From contig NZ_CP102290.1 in NCBI RefSeq assembly GCF_025151995.1, forward strand, positions 1,116,001-1,180,000: a stretch of DNA of 64,000 nucleotides, read 5' to 3'. The stretch's first letter is position 1, and the number at the start of each line of letters is the position of its first letter. A model generated the notes under the pieces. That model saw only the letters and a program-made list of their open reading frames with translations, did not search any database and was not told where the DNA came from. The stretch comes from Ruminococcus gauvreauii (lineage in GTDB: Bacteria > Bacillota > Clostridia > Lachnospirales > Lachnospiraceae). Positions 8,341 to 16,417 of the stretch are shown in pieces. The translations under genes and the position numbers were made by a program.

Positions 8341-9402
8341 TCAGTCGTAGTCAGCTACGTTTGTCTTGTCAACGCGCTCAAACGGAACCCAGATAATGAA
8401 TTCATTTTCAGCATCTACGCTGTATTCGCTTCCTTCGTTGGCAGCCTTTCCTTCCAGCAGGTTCTTTGCTGCCAGTACGGCAGTTTTTCCCTGACCGATC
8501 GCATTCTGGAATGCACTCATAGCCATCTGACCTTCTGCAATAGATTTACGCCCGTCTGTAGATGCATCAATTCCCACGATCGGAACGCTTGCAGGATCCT
8601 GTCCTACATCGATCATAGCCTCAACAGCGCCTAATGCCATCGCATCATTATTGGCAATAATACAGTCAAACTCTGTTGTGTCCAGAACAGGTGTTATCAT
8701 ATCCTGTGCCTCTGCACGATTATAATCTGCAACGAGAGGAGCAGTTGCCTCTGTCGCGTTGATTCCTCTGTCTTTTAATCCGTTTAATGCAGAGTCTGTT
8801 CTGAGTGTTGTCGCAGTCAGACCATAATTTCCGCTCAGCAGAATGTATTTGATATCCGTCTGCCCTTTTTCTTCAAAGTACTCTGACAGATATTCTGCCT
8901 GGAGATCACCTGCCTGATTCTCATCAGAACCGACGTAAACGGCATTTTCATTCAGGAGACTCAGGTCCGTAGGATATCTGTTTACAAACACAACCTTCAT
9001 ATCACCGGCTGCATCAATACATTCCTGACCTGTCTCCGGGTCTACCATATTAACGATAACTGCTTTCTGACCGTCGTTTTTCGCTGTCTCAATAAACTGC
9101 AGCATTTTACTCGTATCCTTCTGAGCATCCTGAGTAACCAGGTCAATTCCTATCTCCTCCGCCGCGGCAAGTGCTCCGGATTCCATCTCACTCAGCCACT
9201 CATCACGGTCGGATAATATCATGGTTACTCTCAGATCTTCTGCAGATGCTTCGTCTTCGGATGCGTCTCCCGCCTCTTCTGTTGTCGCCGCCGATGCGGA
9301 ATCGTCTGATTTTTCCGTGTCTGTGCTGCCCTGACCGCATGCTGTCAATGTACCAATGATCAGACACCCTGCCATAATACCAGCTAATACTCTCTTCTTC
9401 AT
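8341..9402 (-). CDS. Sugar ABC transporter substrate-binding lipoprotein, module 1
   Basis: A 353-residue type-1 periplasmic-binding fold (ribose/galactose-like). An N-terminal lipoprotein signal ends in L-T-A-C, and an acidic, Ser/Glu-rich linker to about residue 55 leads into the mature domain (V-T-M-I-L-S-D-R-D). Internal motifs such as I-I-A-N-N-D-A-M-A-L-G-A and G-I-D-A-S-T-D-G are typical of the galactose/ribose subfamily. It captures substrate on the outer membrane face for the ATPase and permease downstream. It is the first gene of the operon, about 270 bases behind AraC-type promoter site b. Confidence 0.93.
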   Translation of the reverse strand: MKKRVLAGIMAGCLIIGTLTACGQGSTDTEKSDDSASAATTEEAGDASEDEASAEDLRVTMILSDRDEWLSEMESGALAAAEEIGIDLVTQDAQKDTSKMLQFIETAKNDGQKAVIVNMVDPETGQECIDAAGDMKVVFVNRYPTDLSLLNENAVYVGSDENQAGDLQAEYLSEYFEEKGQTDIKYILLSGNYGLTATTLRTDSALNGLKDRGINATEATAPLVADYNRAEAQDMITPVLDTTEFDCIIANNDAMALGAVEAMIDVGQDPASVPIVGIDASTDGRKSIAEGQMAMSAFQNAIGQGKTAVLAAKNLLEGKAANEGSEYSVDAENEFIIWVPFERVDKTNVADYD

Positions 9403-9618
9403 TTTTTAAATGCCTCCCTTTGTTTCACCTTTTTAATAGTTTCTGGAATCTTTTGATTCCGTTTTTATAAAATCCCCCGTCCTCTTGGTCAGAGGTGATT
9501 TCCTATTACTATTAGCACTTAATCCAGCGCTCTATTAACAACAAATAAGTACATTTTCCCAAAATGTATGTTTTAGTAATTCTTTGCAAAAATCCCACGA
9601 ATATTGTGCGTTTTTCAC

Positions 9619-9632
9619 AATTAATATTAATT
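9619..9632. promoter_or_regulatory. Perfect AT palindrome AATTAATATTAATT
   Basis: A 14-base perfect palindrome in the leader of the module-1 ABC operon. The core ATTAATATTAAT recurs twice around the LacI gene at 29979-29991 and 30294-30306, so a shared operator is possible. AT-rich palindromes arise easily by chance, hence the modest confidence. The gene-free stretch 9403-9868 also holds operator b, a dyad and a terminator. Confidence 0.35.
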
Positions 9633-9672
9633 ATTTTTGTTGTTTTTGTACATTTCGTTGTTTTCTAAATTG

Positions 9673-9735
9673 AGTATAGCACAGAATTCTCACTTTCTAT
9701 GAGCACAATATGAGACGATACAAGCACAAAACGCA
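9673..9735 (-). promoter_or_regulatory. AraC-type direct-repeat operator and promoter, site b
   Basis: Half-sites AGCACAATA (9702-9710) and AGCACAAAA (9723-9731) are 21 bases apart. The -10 TATACT sits at 9678-9673, the same 24-base offset from the proximal half-site as in site a, with a poor -35 (CATAGA) abutting the operator. It would drive the module-1 ABC operon beginning at 9402. Confidence 0.7.
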
Positions 9736-9760
9736 ACAGCTTCTCCTGTTCTTTATCATG

Positions 9761-9780
9761 TAAACGTGCACGCATGTTTA
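9761..9780. promoter_or_regulatory. Imperfect 20-base dyad, possible operator
   Basis: TAAACGTGCACGCATGTTTA matches its own reverse complement at 16 of 20 positions. It lies upstream of operator b and beyond the AraC terminator. It looks like a LacI- or GntR-type site, but no partner was identified. Confidence 0.35.
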
Positions 9781-9812
9781 TAACAATCGTATTATTTTTT
9801 TATCTGATAGAG

Positions 9813-9852
9813 CAAAAAAATAGCGCCGCAAAACATCTCGTTTTACGGCGTC
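9813..9852 (-). terminator. Intrinsic terminator of the AraC regulator gene
   Basis: Stem arms 9840-9852 and 9823-9834 (GCGCCG and AAAAC segments paired) are followed on the minus strand by TATTTTTTT. It begins 17 bases after the stop at 9869. Confidence 0.8.
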
Positions 9853-9868
9853 TCCATTTCCCACATAT

Positions 9869-10828
9869 TTAATCACGGATACTCTTAAAATATTTCGGTG
9901 AATATCCCATCACTTTCTTAAACATCCTGGAATAGTAATTGGAATCAAAAATACCAACTCTGGCAGCTGCATCGGCGATCGTCGATTTATCCAGTTCCAG
10001 ATACTCCAGTGACTTCACGATGCGCATCCGGTTCAGATAATCCACAGGCGTCAGGCCCGTGACATCTTTAAAAATTGACCGAAAATAACTGGGACTCATG
10101 AAACTCTGTTCAGCCAGACTGGAAAAATCAATTTTTTCATCCAGATGTTCTTCGATATACACCAGTGCATCAAAAATCATATCTTTCTTCTGATTAGAAT
10201 GGTGATTGATTTTCTCCGCCCTCCTGATCTGCACACGGCTGAGCGTAACCAGAATCAGCTGCAGATAGGCTGATTTTGCATATTCCAGGTTGATTTCCTT
10301 ATTCTCCTGTTCCCTGACCATCTCCCGCAGCAATGACTCTACATAGCTGAGTTCCGTACTGTTCAGGTGAATGATTCCCTGGGCATTCAGGTTCGCCTGA
10401 CGAACATTACTCTCTGTACCAGTGTCCTCAAGGCTGACATACTGAAGCAGCTCCTCCCACTGTCTCTTAATGTCCTCACTCTTCTCTCCCATCCGGGTGC
10501 TCTGCAGCATCTGATTGTTCTCATAGCTTAACTGTTCCGGATAAAAGAGACAGTTGATGATGCTCACCTGTGCCTGAATCTCATACCCATGCGGCTGGTT
10601 AGGCTCGATCATAAAGATGTCCCCCGGAATCAGGGGCACCTGTACGCCGCGGTAATTGTGAATACAGGAACCTTTTGTGATCAGCGTAAACTCGTAGAAC
10701 CGGTGGCAGTGCATTTCTACAGATTTTTGATCATTCCACATCTCGACCGAAATCGGAGTAGAATCATATACTTTGAATTTTTTATATGGATACTGGCTTT
10801 TTCCCGAAATCTGTGCTTTTTGTGTCAT
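9869..10828 (-). CDS. AraC family transcriptional regulator with cupin sensor
   Basis: A 319-residue activator. The N-terminal cupin-like domain (residues about 20-110) shows H-C-H-R-F-Y-E-F and P-G-D-I-F-M-I-E-P-N-Q-P-H. A helical linker follows, then a C-terminal double helix-turn-helix (about 215-315) with S-P-S-Y-F-R-S-I-F-K-D and F-D-S-N-Y-Y-S-R-M-F-K-K. The start at 10828 has GGGAGG eight bases upstream; the frame back to 10975 would run through the promoter. It sits between two sugar importer/URO-D-like modules, and its own promoter carries the same direct-repeat operator as they do, so it is the likely common regulator. A paralogue is at 47933-48952. Confidence 0.92.
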   Translation of the reverse strand: MTQKAQISGKSQYPYKKFKVYDSTPISVEMWNDQKSVEMHCHRFYEFTLITKGSCIHNYRGVQVPLIPGDIFMIEPNQPHGYEIQAQVSIINCLFYPEQLSYENNQMLQSTRMGEKSEDIKRQWEELLQYVSLEDTGTESNVRQANLNAQGIIHLNSTELSYVESLLREMVREQENKEINLEYAKSAYLQLILVTLSRVQIRRAEKINHHSNQKKDMIFDALVYIEEHLDEKIDFSSLAEQSFMSPSYFRSIFKDVTGLTPVDYLNRMRIVKSLEYLELDKSTIADAAARVGIFDSNYYSRMFKKVMGYSPKYFKSIRD

Positions 10829-10911
10829 TGCCGCTGCCTCCCGCGATAAAAATAATACTAATGATGAAAATCTTCTATATATGATTATCCCAAAAATCCT
10901 TACATACTGCA

Positions 10912-10975
10912 AGGTTAACACGGAATTATGATCTTCCATTAGCACAATATGACCCGATGCAAGCACAATACGCAA
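10912..10975 (-). promoter_or_regulatory. AraC-type direct-repeat operator and promoter, site c (autoregulatory)
   Basis: Half-sites AGCACAATA at 10941-10949 and 10962-10970 are identical and 21 bases apart. A -10 TAACCT lies at 10917-10912 with the same 24-base offset as in the other copies. It is 84 bases before the AraC start at 10828 and overlaps only the tail region after the URO-D-like gene at 10989. Confidence 0.65.
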
Positions 10976-10988
10976 ATGAGTCGTGATT

Positions 10989-12212
10989 TTATTTTTCTCC
11001 CCGGCACTCCGCCATTACCTCGCCCAGCCGTTTTACATAATACTGATAATACTCCCACGGCGTATCTGGAGCCGCCTGATGATCGATTCCGCACAGATAC
11101 CCGCCCTGGCGGATTACCGGTTCCAGACGTTTGAATTCCCGGTCGATCGCCTCCGGTCCCTTCAGCAGTTCCAGCTTATTAAACCCGCCGATCAGTTTCA
11201 GCGACGGATACTGCTCTCTCACCTTTACAATGTCGACACCTGCATTGACATCAATCGGTAAAAAACCTTCCACACCAGACTCCATGAAATTTGGAATCAA
11301 TTTTGTAAAATCACCGTCCGTATCCACGATTACGTGTCCGACTCCCCGCTCCTTCAGGAACGGTATGATTTCCTCATAACACGGGCGCAGGAATTCATCA
11401 AATGTATCCGGCGATATCATCGGCCCGGTTTTTCCGCTCAGGTCCTCCTCAAAGAACAGCACGCCCGGTTTTACGATCTTCAGGATTTTATCCATCTGTT
11501 CTTTATAGATATCCAGCTGGAAGCGGTGAATGTCCCGGATCATCTCCGGATAATCATACCACGCATACAGCATCGGCTCATTGTCCATCAGGTCCCGAAG
11601 AATCCAGAAGAATCCCATCAGGCGAAACCGTATCGGGTATTCTCCGCTCTCACTGATTTTTCTGTATTTTCCGTACATCTTTTCCATGTTTTCATCGGTA
11701 CAGTATTTCCGATAAGCCTCCAGCGTATGTGCCTTGTGTTTTTCCCATGATTCCTCATCCCATACAATCGGTTTCACCGGTATGGCATCCAGCGAAGTCT
11801 CCACAGTTTTATGTTTGTAATATCTTCTCTGCCACCCGTCAACGTCTCTCCTCACAAAGGTCTCATCGTCTTCTTCCAGCACTTTCTCCTCATAACTCAG
11901 AAACGGAATACGAAATGCCATGCGCACCAGCGGATCATAGCCGATCTCTTTCTCCAGTTCAAACACCTCGTCTGCCAGCACTGTCATATAATAGTGTTCA
12001 TACGGCTCAATTTCACGATCCCTCGGCAGAAATCCAATCTCCGTCGGTACCGGAGGCGTCTTCATCTTTTTTGTAAAATCCGACTTCAGGCCGGACGCTT
12101 CCCAGCCTGCCACCGTCAGATCCCACGGCTCCATTGTCTCCTCTTTTGCCCCCCTGTCCAGTCCCTCATTGGAAAAACACAGGGTTTTGTACTCTCTTTC
12201 TTTTGCTGTCAT
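10989..12212 (-). CDS. URO-D/MtaA-like family protein (methyltransferase-like), copy 2
   Basis: A 407-residue uroporphyrinogen-decarboxylase-fold protein closely similar over its whole length to 4231-5448 (shared S-N-E-G-L-D-R-G near the N-terminus, F-F-E-E-D-L-S-G-K-T-G-P-M-I, and D-V-N-A-G-V-D-I-V-K-V). It too has V-D-T-D-G-D in place of the zinc-binding H-x-C-G of MtaA and no HemE signature. GGAGG lies upstream of the ATG. It is the last gene of the operon that begins with the binding protein at 15729, 23 bases after the permease, which ties this enzyme to the imported sugar-like compound. Possible roles are demethylation or another one-carbon or decarboxylation step; nothing in the sequence fixes the substrate. 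Confidence 0.8.
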   Translation of the reverse strand: MTAKEREYKTLCFSNEGLDRGAKEETMEPWDLTVAGWEASGLKSDFTKKMKTPPVPTEIGFLPRDREIEPYEHYYMTVLADEVFELEKEIGYDPLVRMAFRIPFLSYEEKVLEEDDETFVRRDVDGWQRRYYKHKTVETSLDAIPVKPIVWDEESWEKHKAHTLEAYRKYCTDENMEKMYGKYRKISESGEYPIRFRLMGFFWILRDLMDNEPMLYAWYDYPEMIRDIHRFQLDIYKEQMDKILKIVKPGVLFFEEDLSGKTGPMISPDTFDEFLRPCYEEIIPFLKERGVGHVIVDTDGDFTKLIPNFMESGVEGFLPIDVNAGVDIVKVREQYPSLKLIGGFNKLELLKGPEAIDREFKRLEPVIRQGGYLCGIDHQAAPDTPWEYYQYYVKRLGEVMAECRGEK

Positions 12213-12235
12213 TTCCTTTCCTCCGCTTTTTCTCT

Positions 12236-13186
12236 TTATTCTTTCGATCCTTTACTCTTAACATCCAGCAGTACGGCACCGATGATGATCGCACCTTTCA
12301 CAACCTGCTTCCAGTTCGGATCGACACCGAAAATCGTCAATGCATTTTCAATAACTGCAATCAGCAGGGCCCCGATCACAACCCCATACCATTTTCCAGC
12401 ACCGCCTGACATGGAGACGCCGCCGATCACAACCGCGGTCACCGCATCCATCTCATAAGTCACACCCATTGTCGGGGACCCCTGGTTCGTCCTGGACGCC
12501 ATCAGAAGTCCGGCAAGTCCGGAACAGAGGCCCGAAATAACATAGACCAGCAGCAAGTGCGCCTTTACATTGATACCGGAAACCCTGGCCGCAACACTAT
12601 TTCCTCCGATCATATAGACGTGACGCCCAAATACCGTTTTATTCAGTATAAAGGCAAAAACCAGCGCCGTCCCAATGAAGTAAAATGACAGATAGGGAAT
12701 CCCCGCCAGGGAACCGGATGACATGTTAGTAAACGTCTCCGACAGGTTGATAACCGGTATTCCGCCGCTAAAAACCAGTGCCAGTCCACGGGCGATACTC
12801 ATCGTTCCCAGAGTGATGATAAATGGAGGCAGTCCCCCGTAAGCCACGCCAACGCCGTTGGTCATCCCAAATACAGCCCCTGCCAGCAGTGCAATCAGCA
12901 CAGAAACAATCAGCGGATACTCTCCCGGATGCGCAAACAGCGCCGCACAGACTCCGGAAAATCCTACGATCGATCCCATCGACAGATCAATCCCCGCCGT
13001 GATCACTACGATCATCATTCCAAACGCCAGAATGCCGTTCACAGACGCCTGTTTGACGACGTTCAGCAGGTTCATAGGCTTCCTGAACGTTGGTGCTGCG
13101 ATTGCCAGAATTACCACCACGGCGAGAAAAATGATAATCAGGCCATAGTTCCTTAATATATTGTTTTTCTGTATTTTCTTCATCAC
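12236..13186 (-). CDS. Ribose-type sugar ABC transporter permease, module 2
   Basis: A 316-residue RbsC-like membrane protein. It has the V-I-T-A-G-I-D-L-S-M-G-S motif near residue 65 and R-V-S-G-I-N-V-K near 205 as the ATPase-contact loop, with eight to ten helices. It starts at a GTG (13186) or the adjacent ATG, behind GGGGAGG, and overlaps the ATPase stop by four bases. A paralogue of 5745-6725 in the sister module. Confidence 0.92.
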   Translation of the reverse strand: MMKKIQKNNILRNYGLIIIFLAVVVILAIAAPTFRKPMNLLNVVKQASVNGILAFGMMIVVITAGIDLSMGSIVGFSGVCAALFAHPGEYPLIVSVLIALLAGAVFGMTNGVGVAYGGLPPFIITLGTMSIARGLALVFSGGIPVINLSETFTNMSSGSLAGIPYLSFYFIGTALVFAFILNKTVFGRHVYMIGGNSVAARVSGINVKAHLLLVYVISGLCSGLAGLLMASRTNQGSPTMGVTYEMDAVTAVVIGGVSMSGGAGKWYGVVIGALLIAVIENALTIFGVDPNWKQVVKGAIIIGAVLLDVKSKGSKE

Positions 13187-14688
13187 TGTCCATCCTCCCC
13201 AAATTTTGCAGCATATGTCATGATCAGCTCCTGTGTAAAGTCTTTTCTCATAACTTCACCCGTTATCTTTCCTGCCGCCATCACGATGACCCTGTCGCAG
13301 AGTCCCATAATCTCGGGAATCTCAGATGAAATCACAACCACCGCTTTTCCCTGCTTAACCAGCTCTCCGATCAGCAGATAGATGTCACGCTTTGCCCCAA
13401 CATCAATGCCCCTCGTGGGCTCATCCAGAATGATAATATCAGGTTCTGTCAGCAGCCACTTTGCCACTACCACTTTCTGCTGATTTCCGCCGCTCAGGTC
13501 TCCTGTCAGCGTATCTCTGCCGGGAGTCTTTATTTTAAGCTTTTCGATGTACTGATCTGCCTGCCTTGCCTCTTTTCCTTTGAGAATCAGTCCGCCTTTG
13601 GAGAGAGTATCGGCGAGGGAAGCCAGCGTAATATTTTCTTTTACTGAGCCCATCAGATTCAAACCGGTAAATTTTCTGTCTTCTGTGATCAATGCAATCT
13701 TATTCTTAATTGCATGACGAGGGTGTGTGATATGTAGTTCTTTTCCTTCTTTACAGATCTCTCCGCTGTCCTTCCTGCGCATGCCAAAGACGGTTTCTGC
13801 CAGCTCACTCCTGCCCGCCCCTACAAGTCCCGCAATTCCAAGAATTTCTCCTGCGTGCAGCTGGAAGCCGGCATTCTTCACTTTATTTCTATAATTCAGA
13901 TTCTTTACCTCGAAGACCAGTCTGCCGATCGGCACCTGACTCTTGGGATAGACATCACTGATCTCTCTCCCCACCATCATACGGATGAGTTTTTCCTGAT
14001 CCAGATTAGCCGCCTCATCATCACCAATATACTCACCGTCCCGCAGCACGGTGATGTGGTCACAGATCTGAAAGATCTCGTCCATCTTATGTGAGATATA
14101 AATAATGGCCACATTATTTTTCTTCAGTCTGTCAATCTGTTCAAACAGCGTGGTGATTTCTTTATCTGTGATCGCCGATGTCGGTTCATCCATGATCACC
14201 AGCCTGGCATTGATAGAAATTGCTTTTACAATCTCAATCAGCTGACACTGTGCGACACTTAATTCCCGCATCATCCGGGTCGCAGAGATCGGAATCCCAA
14301 GCGATTCCAATAATTTCTGTGTCTCTTTTTGTTCTCTCTTCTTATCCACCAGTCCGGGACCTTGTTTTAATTCCCGTCCCATGTAAACATTTTCATAAAC
14401 CTGCATATCAAGCACCGGATTAAGTTCCTGGTGGATCATGGAAATTCCATGCTCCATCGCACTTTTGGGTCCCCTGATAATTTCCTTCTTTCCGTCTATC
14501 AGCACGGTTCCCGCATCCGCAGTGTAAATCCCCATCAGGATTTTCATCAGCGTCGATTTCCCCGCTCCGTTTTCCCCCATCAGGGCGTGGACCTCCCCCG
14601 GTTTTACCCGGAGGCTGACGCCCTTCAAAACTTGAACGCCCGGAAAACTTTTCTCGATATCTGTCATCTCCAATACATACTCTGACAT
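13183..14688 (-). CDS. Ribose-type sugar ABC transporter ATP-binding protein, module 2
   Basis: A 501-residue tandem ATPase. The first domain has Walker A G-E-N-G-A-G-K-S and Walker B L-V-I-M-D-E-P-T-S-A. The second has G-L-V-G-A-G-R-S in the P-loop position, signature L-S-G-G-N-Q-Q-K and I-I-I-L-D-E-P-T-R-G-I-D-V-G-A-K. The start M-S-E-Y-V-L-E-M follows AAGGTG. A paralogue of 6740-8254; it works with 12236 and 14737. Confidence 0.94.
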   Translation of the reverse strand: MSEYVLEMTDIEKSFPGVQVLKGVSLRVKPGEVHALMGENGAGKSTLMKILMGIYTADAGTVLIDGKKEIIRGPKSAMEHGISMIHQELNPVLDMQVYENVYMGRELKQGPGLVDKKREQKETQKLLESLGIPISATRMMRELSVAQCQLIEIVKAISINARLVIMDEPTSAITDKEITTLFEQIDRLKKNNVAIIYISHKMDEIFQICDHITVLRDGEYIGDDEAANLDQEKLIRMMVGREISDVYPKSQVPIGRLVFEVKNLNYRNKVKNAGFQLHAGEILGIAGLVGAGRSELAETVFGMRRKDSGEICKEGKELHITHPRHAIKNKIALITEDRKFTGLNLMGSVKENITLASLADTLSKGGLILKGKEARQADQYIEKLKIKTPGRDTLTGDLSGGNQQKVVVAKWLLTEPDIIILDEPTRGIDVGAKRDIYLLIGELVKQGKAVVVISSEIPEIMGLCDRVIVMAAGKITGEVMRKDFTQELIMTYAAKFGEDGQ

Positions 14689-14736
14689 ACTGACACCTTC
14701 TCACCTTCCCTGTTCGCATTTATTCAGTGCACTGTC

Positions 14737-15729
14737 TTACATGTACTCTGCCGCGTTGTCTTTGGTGACAAATGCATTTTCTGTGAAATATTTGTCATCC
14801 ACGCTCTTGCCATCCAGCACGTCAGTGATAACCTTCACAGCCATGTCCCCCATCTGATAGGCACTCTGGCTTACCGTTCCGAACATATTTCCGGCTTCCA
14901 CCTCTTTGAGAGCGGCTGTCTGTGCATCACGCCCGGAAATATTGATCGTGACGCCCGCATCCTTACATGCCTGAAGCGCGCCGAGTGCCATCTGATCGCT
15001 CTGTCCGAGGATGGCATCCAGATCATCATACTTCTGCAGCCACGTCTCTGTGATATCCATAGCCTCATCGATCATCCAGTTTCCGCTCTGCTCCTCAACC
15101 ACCTCGATCTCAGGATAGTCCTTCAGTACGGATTCATATCCGGCCGTCAGCTGAATCTGTCCCGTAGATCCCATGACTCCGTCAATGATTGCAATCTTGC
15201 CTTTACCGCCCAGCGCTTCGCAGACTTCTTTCATCTGCAGAGCAGCCGCGCCCTCGTGGTCAGCGCCGATATGTGCACTTACAAGGCTTGGGTCCGAACA
15301 GTCCTGCATAACCGTAACCATCGCAATCCCTGCCTCTTTCGCTGATTTCATAACGGACAGACAGCCGTCACTGCTGATCGGTTCAATCATCAGTCCGTCG
15401 TATCCTTCTGTAATACAAGTCTCAATCTGTGCCACCTGCGTTGCCTGCTCATCGTTTCCGATAAAGACTTCCACTGAGATCCCCATCCCTTTCGCAGTCT
15501 CTATCGCCTGATCCCTGATTGATGTGGTCGTCTCATTCGGCACACTTGCCAGAAAAAGTGCATACCTTCTGGATTCTTTGCTGTTGTCGTCTGATGCACT
15601 TTCCGCACCCTCCTCTGATACTTTGCCGGAGTCTGTCTGCTCTTTTGTCTCTTTTTCGGTATTCCCCTGACATCCTGCCATTGCTAACACCATTGCTGCA
15701 CTCAGTAAAATCACTGCCAGTTTCTTCAT
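14737..15729 (-). CDS. Sugar ABC transporter substrate-binding lipoprotein, module 2
   Basis: A 330-residue ribose-type binding protein with a lipobox at L-A-M-A-G-C, an acidic linker to about residue 50, and a mature type-1 binding fold (L-F-L-A-S-V-P-N-E-T-T-T near the start, G-Q-S-D-Q-M-A-L-G-A in the second lobe, S-G-R-D-A-Q near residue 265). It is the first gene of a four-gene unit (binding protein, ATPase, permease, URO-D-like protein). AGGAGG precedes the ATG by nine bases. AraC-type operator d lies 64 bases upstream of the start. Confidence 0.93.
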   Translation of the reverse strand: MKKLAVILLSAAMVLAMAGCQGNTEKETKEQTDSGKVSEEGAESASDDNSKESRRYALFLASVPNETTTSIRDQAIETAKGMGISVEVFIGNDEQATQVAQIETCITEGYDGLMIEPISSDGCLSVMKSAKEAGIAMVTVMQDCSDPSLVSAHIGADHEGAAALQMKEVCEALGGKGKIAIIDGVMGSTGQIQLTAGYESVLKDYPEIEVVEEQSGNWMIDEAMDITETWLQKYDDLDAILGQSDQMALGALQACKDAGVTINISGRDAQTAALKEVEAGNMFGTVSQSAYQMGDMAVKVITDVLDGKSVDDKYFTENAFVTKDNAAEYM

Positions 15730-15792
15730 TGTTACTTTCCTCCTTTTTGTCGATCATTCTTTTCGTTACGTCCGTTTCCTTACGGTAATTAA

Positions 15793-15855
15793 AGTGTATC
15801 TCATTTCAGATATCCGTTACTAGCACATATCAAGACTATACAAGCACAATAGGAG
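15793..15855 (-). promoter_or_regulatory. AraC-type direct-repeat operator and promoter, site d
   Basis: Half-sites AGCACATAT (15822-15830, the most divergent copy) and AGCACAATA (15843-15851) are 21 bases apart. The -10 TACACT at 15798-15793 keeps the same 24-base offset. It controls the four-gene module-2 operon. Confidence 0.65.
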
Positions 15856-15911
15856 AATTTTCTAAAATATTTGTCGATATATATTAATTCACAGAGTATT
15901 TCTCCGTGAAA

Positions 15912-15947
15912 ATATGCCGCATTACGAAAAAACATAATGCGGCATAT
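15912..15947 (-). terminator. Intrinsic terminator of the small membrane-protein operon
   Basis: A 13-bp perfect stem (ATATGCCGCATTA with its complement) is followed on the minus strand by TTTTC. It starts ten bases after the last small open frame (15957), supporting a transcript from about 16.68 kb to here. Confidence 0.75.
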
Positions 15948-15956
15948 CTTACACTC

Positions 15957-16064
15957 TTATTTATTTTGCTGTAATCCCAGTCTATTCATAGTACTCCGGT
16001 GCTTCGCGGCATATTCCCAAATCCACTCAATCGATTTGAAATATCCTTCCTATTCCGTACACAT
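15957..16064 (-). pseudogene. Micro-protein frame interrupted by an in-frame TAG at codon 5
   Basis: Beginning 13 bases after the stop of 16078-16404, an ATG (16064) opens a 35-codon frame reading M-C-T-E, then TAG (16052-16050), then 30 sense codons (E-G-Y-F-K-S-I-E-W-I-W-E to L-Q-Q-N-K) and TAA at 15957. AAGGA lies ten bases upstream, and a terminator follows at once. The composition after the TAG looks protein-like (amphipathic, Trp-rich). Most simply it is a nonsense-mutated small gene. Stop-codon read-through or a rare ATT start after the TAG cannot be ruled out. I do not recognise the family. Confidence 0.35.
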
Positions 16065-16077
16065 CCTTCGTAAATCC

Positions 16078-16404
16078 TTAACCATCCAGCCAGGTTTCTA
16101 TGAACCAGGGGATAACAAGGTAAGTGCAAACCAGTAATATGTTAACAATAAACTCACTCAGCCTGGTTCTTTCTCCAGCGCTATAGATCAACATATAAAT
16201 GAGTCCCACAGTAGGCGCCGCTATATTGCGAAACAGCCAGGTGACAAATTCGCCAAACGAAAATGGTCCCCAGTAGCGCGGCGGCTTTTTTCTGTTTCGA
16301 TAATAGGTCGGGCGCCAAAATATATGCACCTTTTGAAAAAGATACTCCAGCAACAATAACACAGCAATCACTAAAATATAATTTCTGAAATAAGTAAAAG
16401 TCAA
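16078..16404 (-). CDS. Small uncharacterised membrane protein (108 aa)
   Basis: It starts with TTG at 16404, with GAGGGG seven bases upstream. Three hydrophobic helices lie at about residues 8-22, 58-75 and 85-102, with a basic loop between the first two (R-P-T-Y-Y-R-N-R-K-K-P-P-R). No family recognised. It lies between two micro-protein frames in one apparent operon ending at the hairpin 15912-15947. A role with those small proteins, for example as processing or immunity partner, is speculation. Confidence 0.6.
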   Translation of the reverse strand: MTFTYFRNYILVIAVLLLLEYLFQKVHIFWRPTYYRNRKKPPRYWGPFSFGEFVTWLFRNIAAPTVGLIYMLIYSAGERTRLSEFIVNILLVCTYLVIPWFIETWLDG

Positions 16405-16417
16405 ACCTTATCCCCTC

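Noticed and set aside
15957..16064. Pyrrolysine-type read-through of the TAG at codon 5
   Set aside because: TAG serves as an ordinary stop elsewhere in the window (for example the sulfatase gene), no pyl genes are visible, and a simple nonsense mutation explains it.
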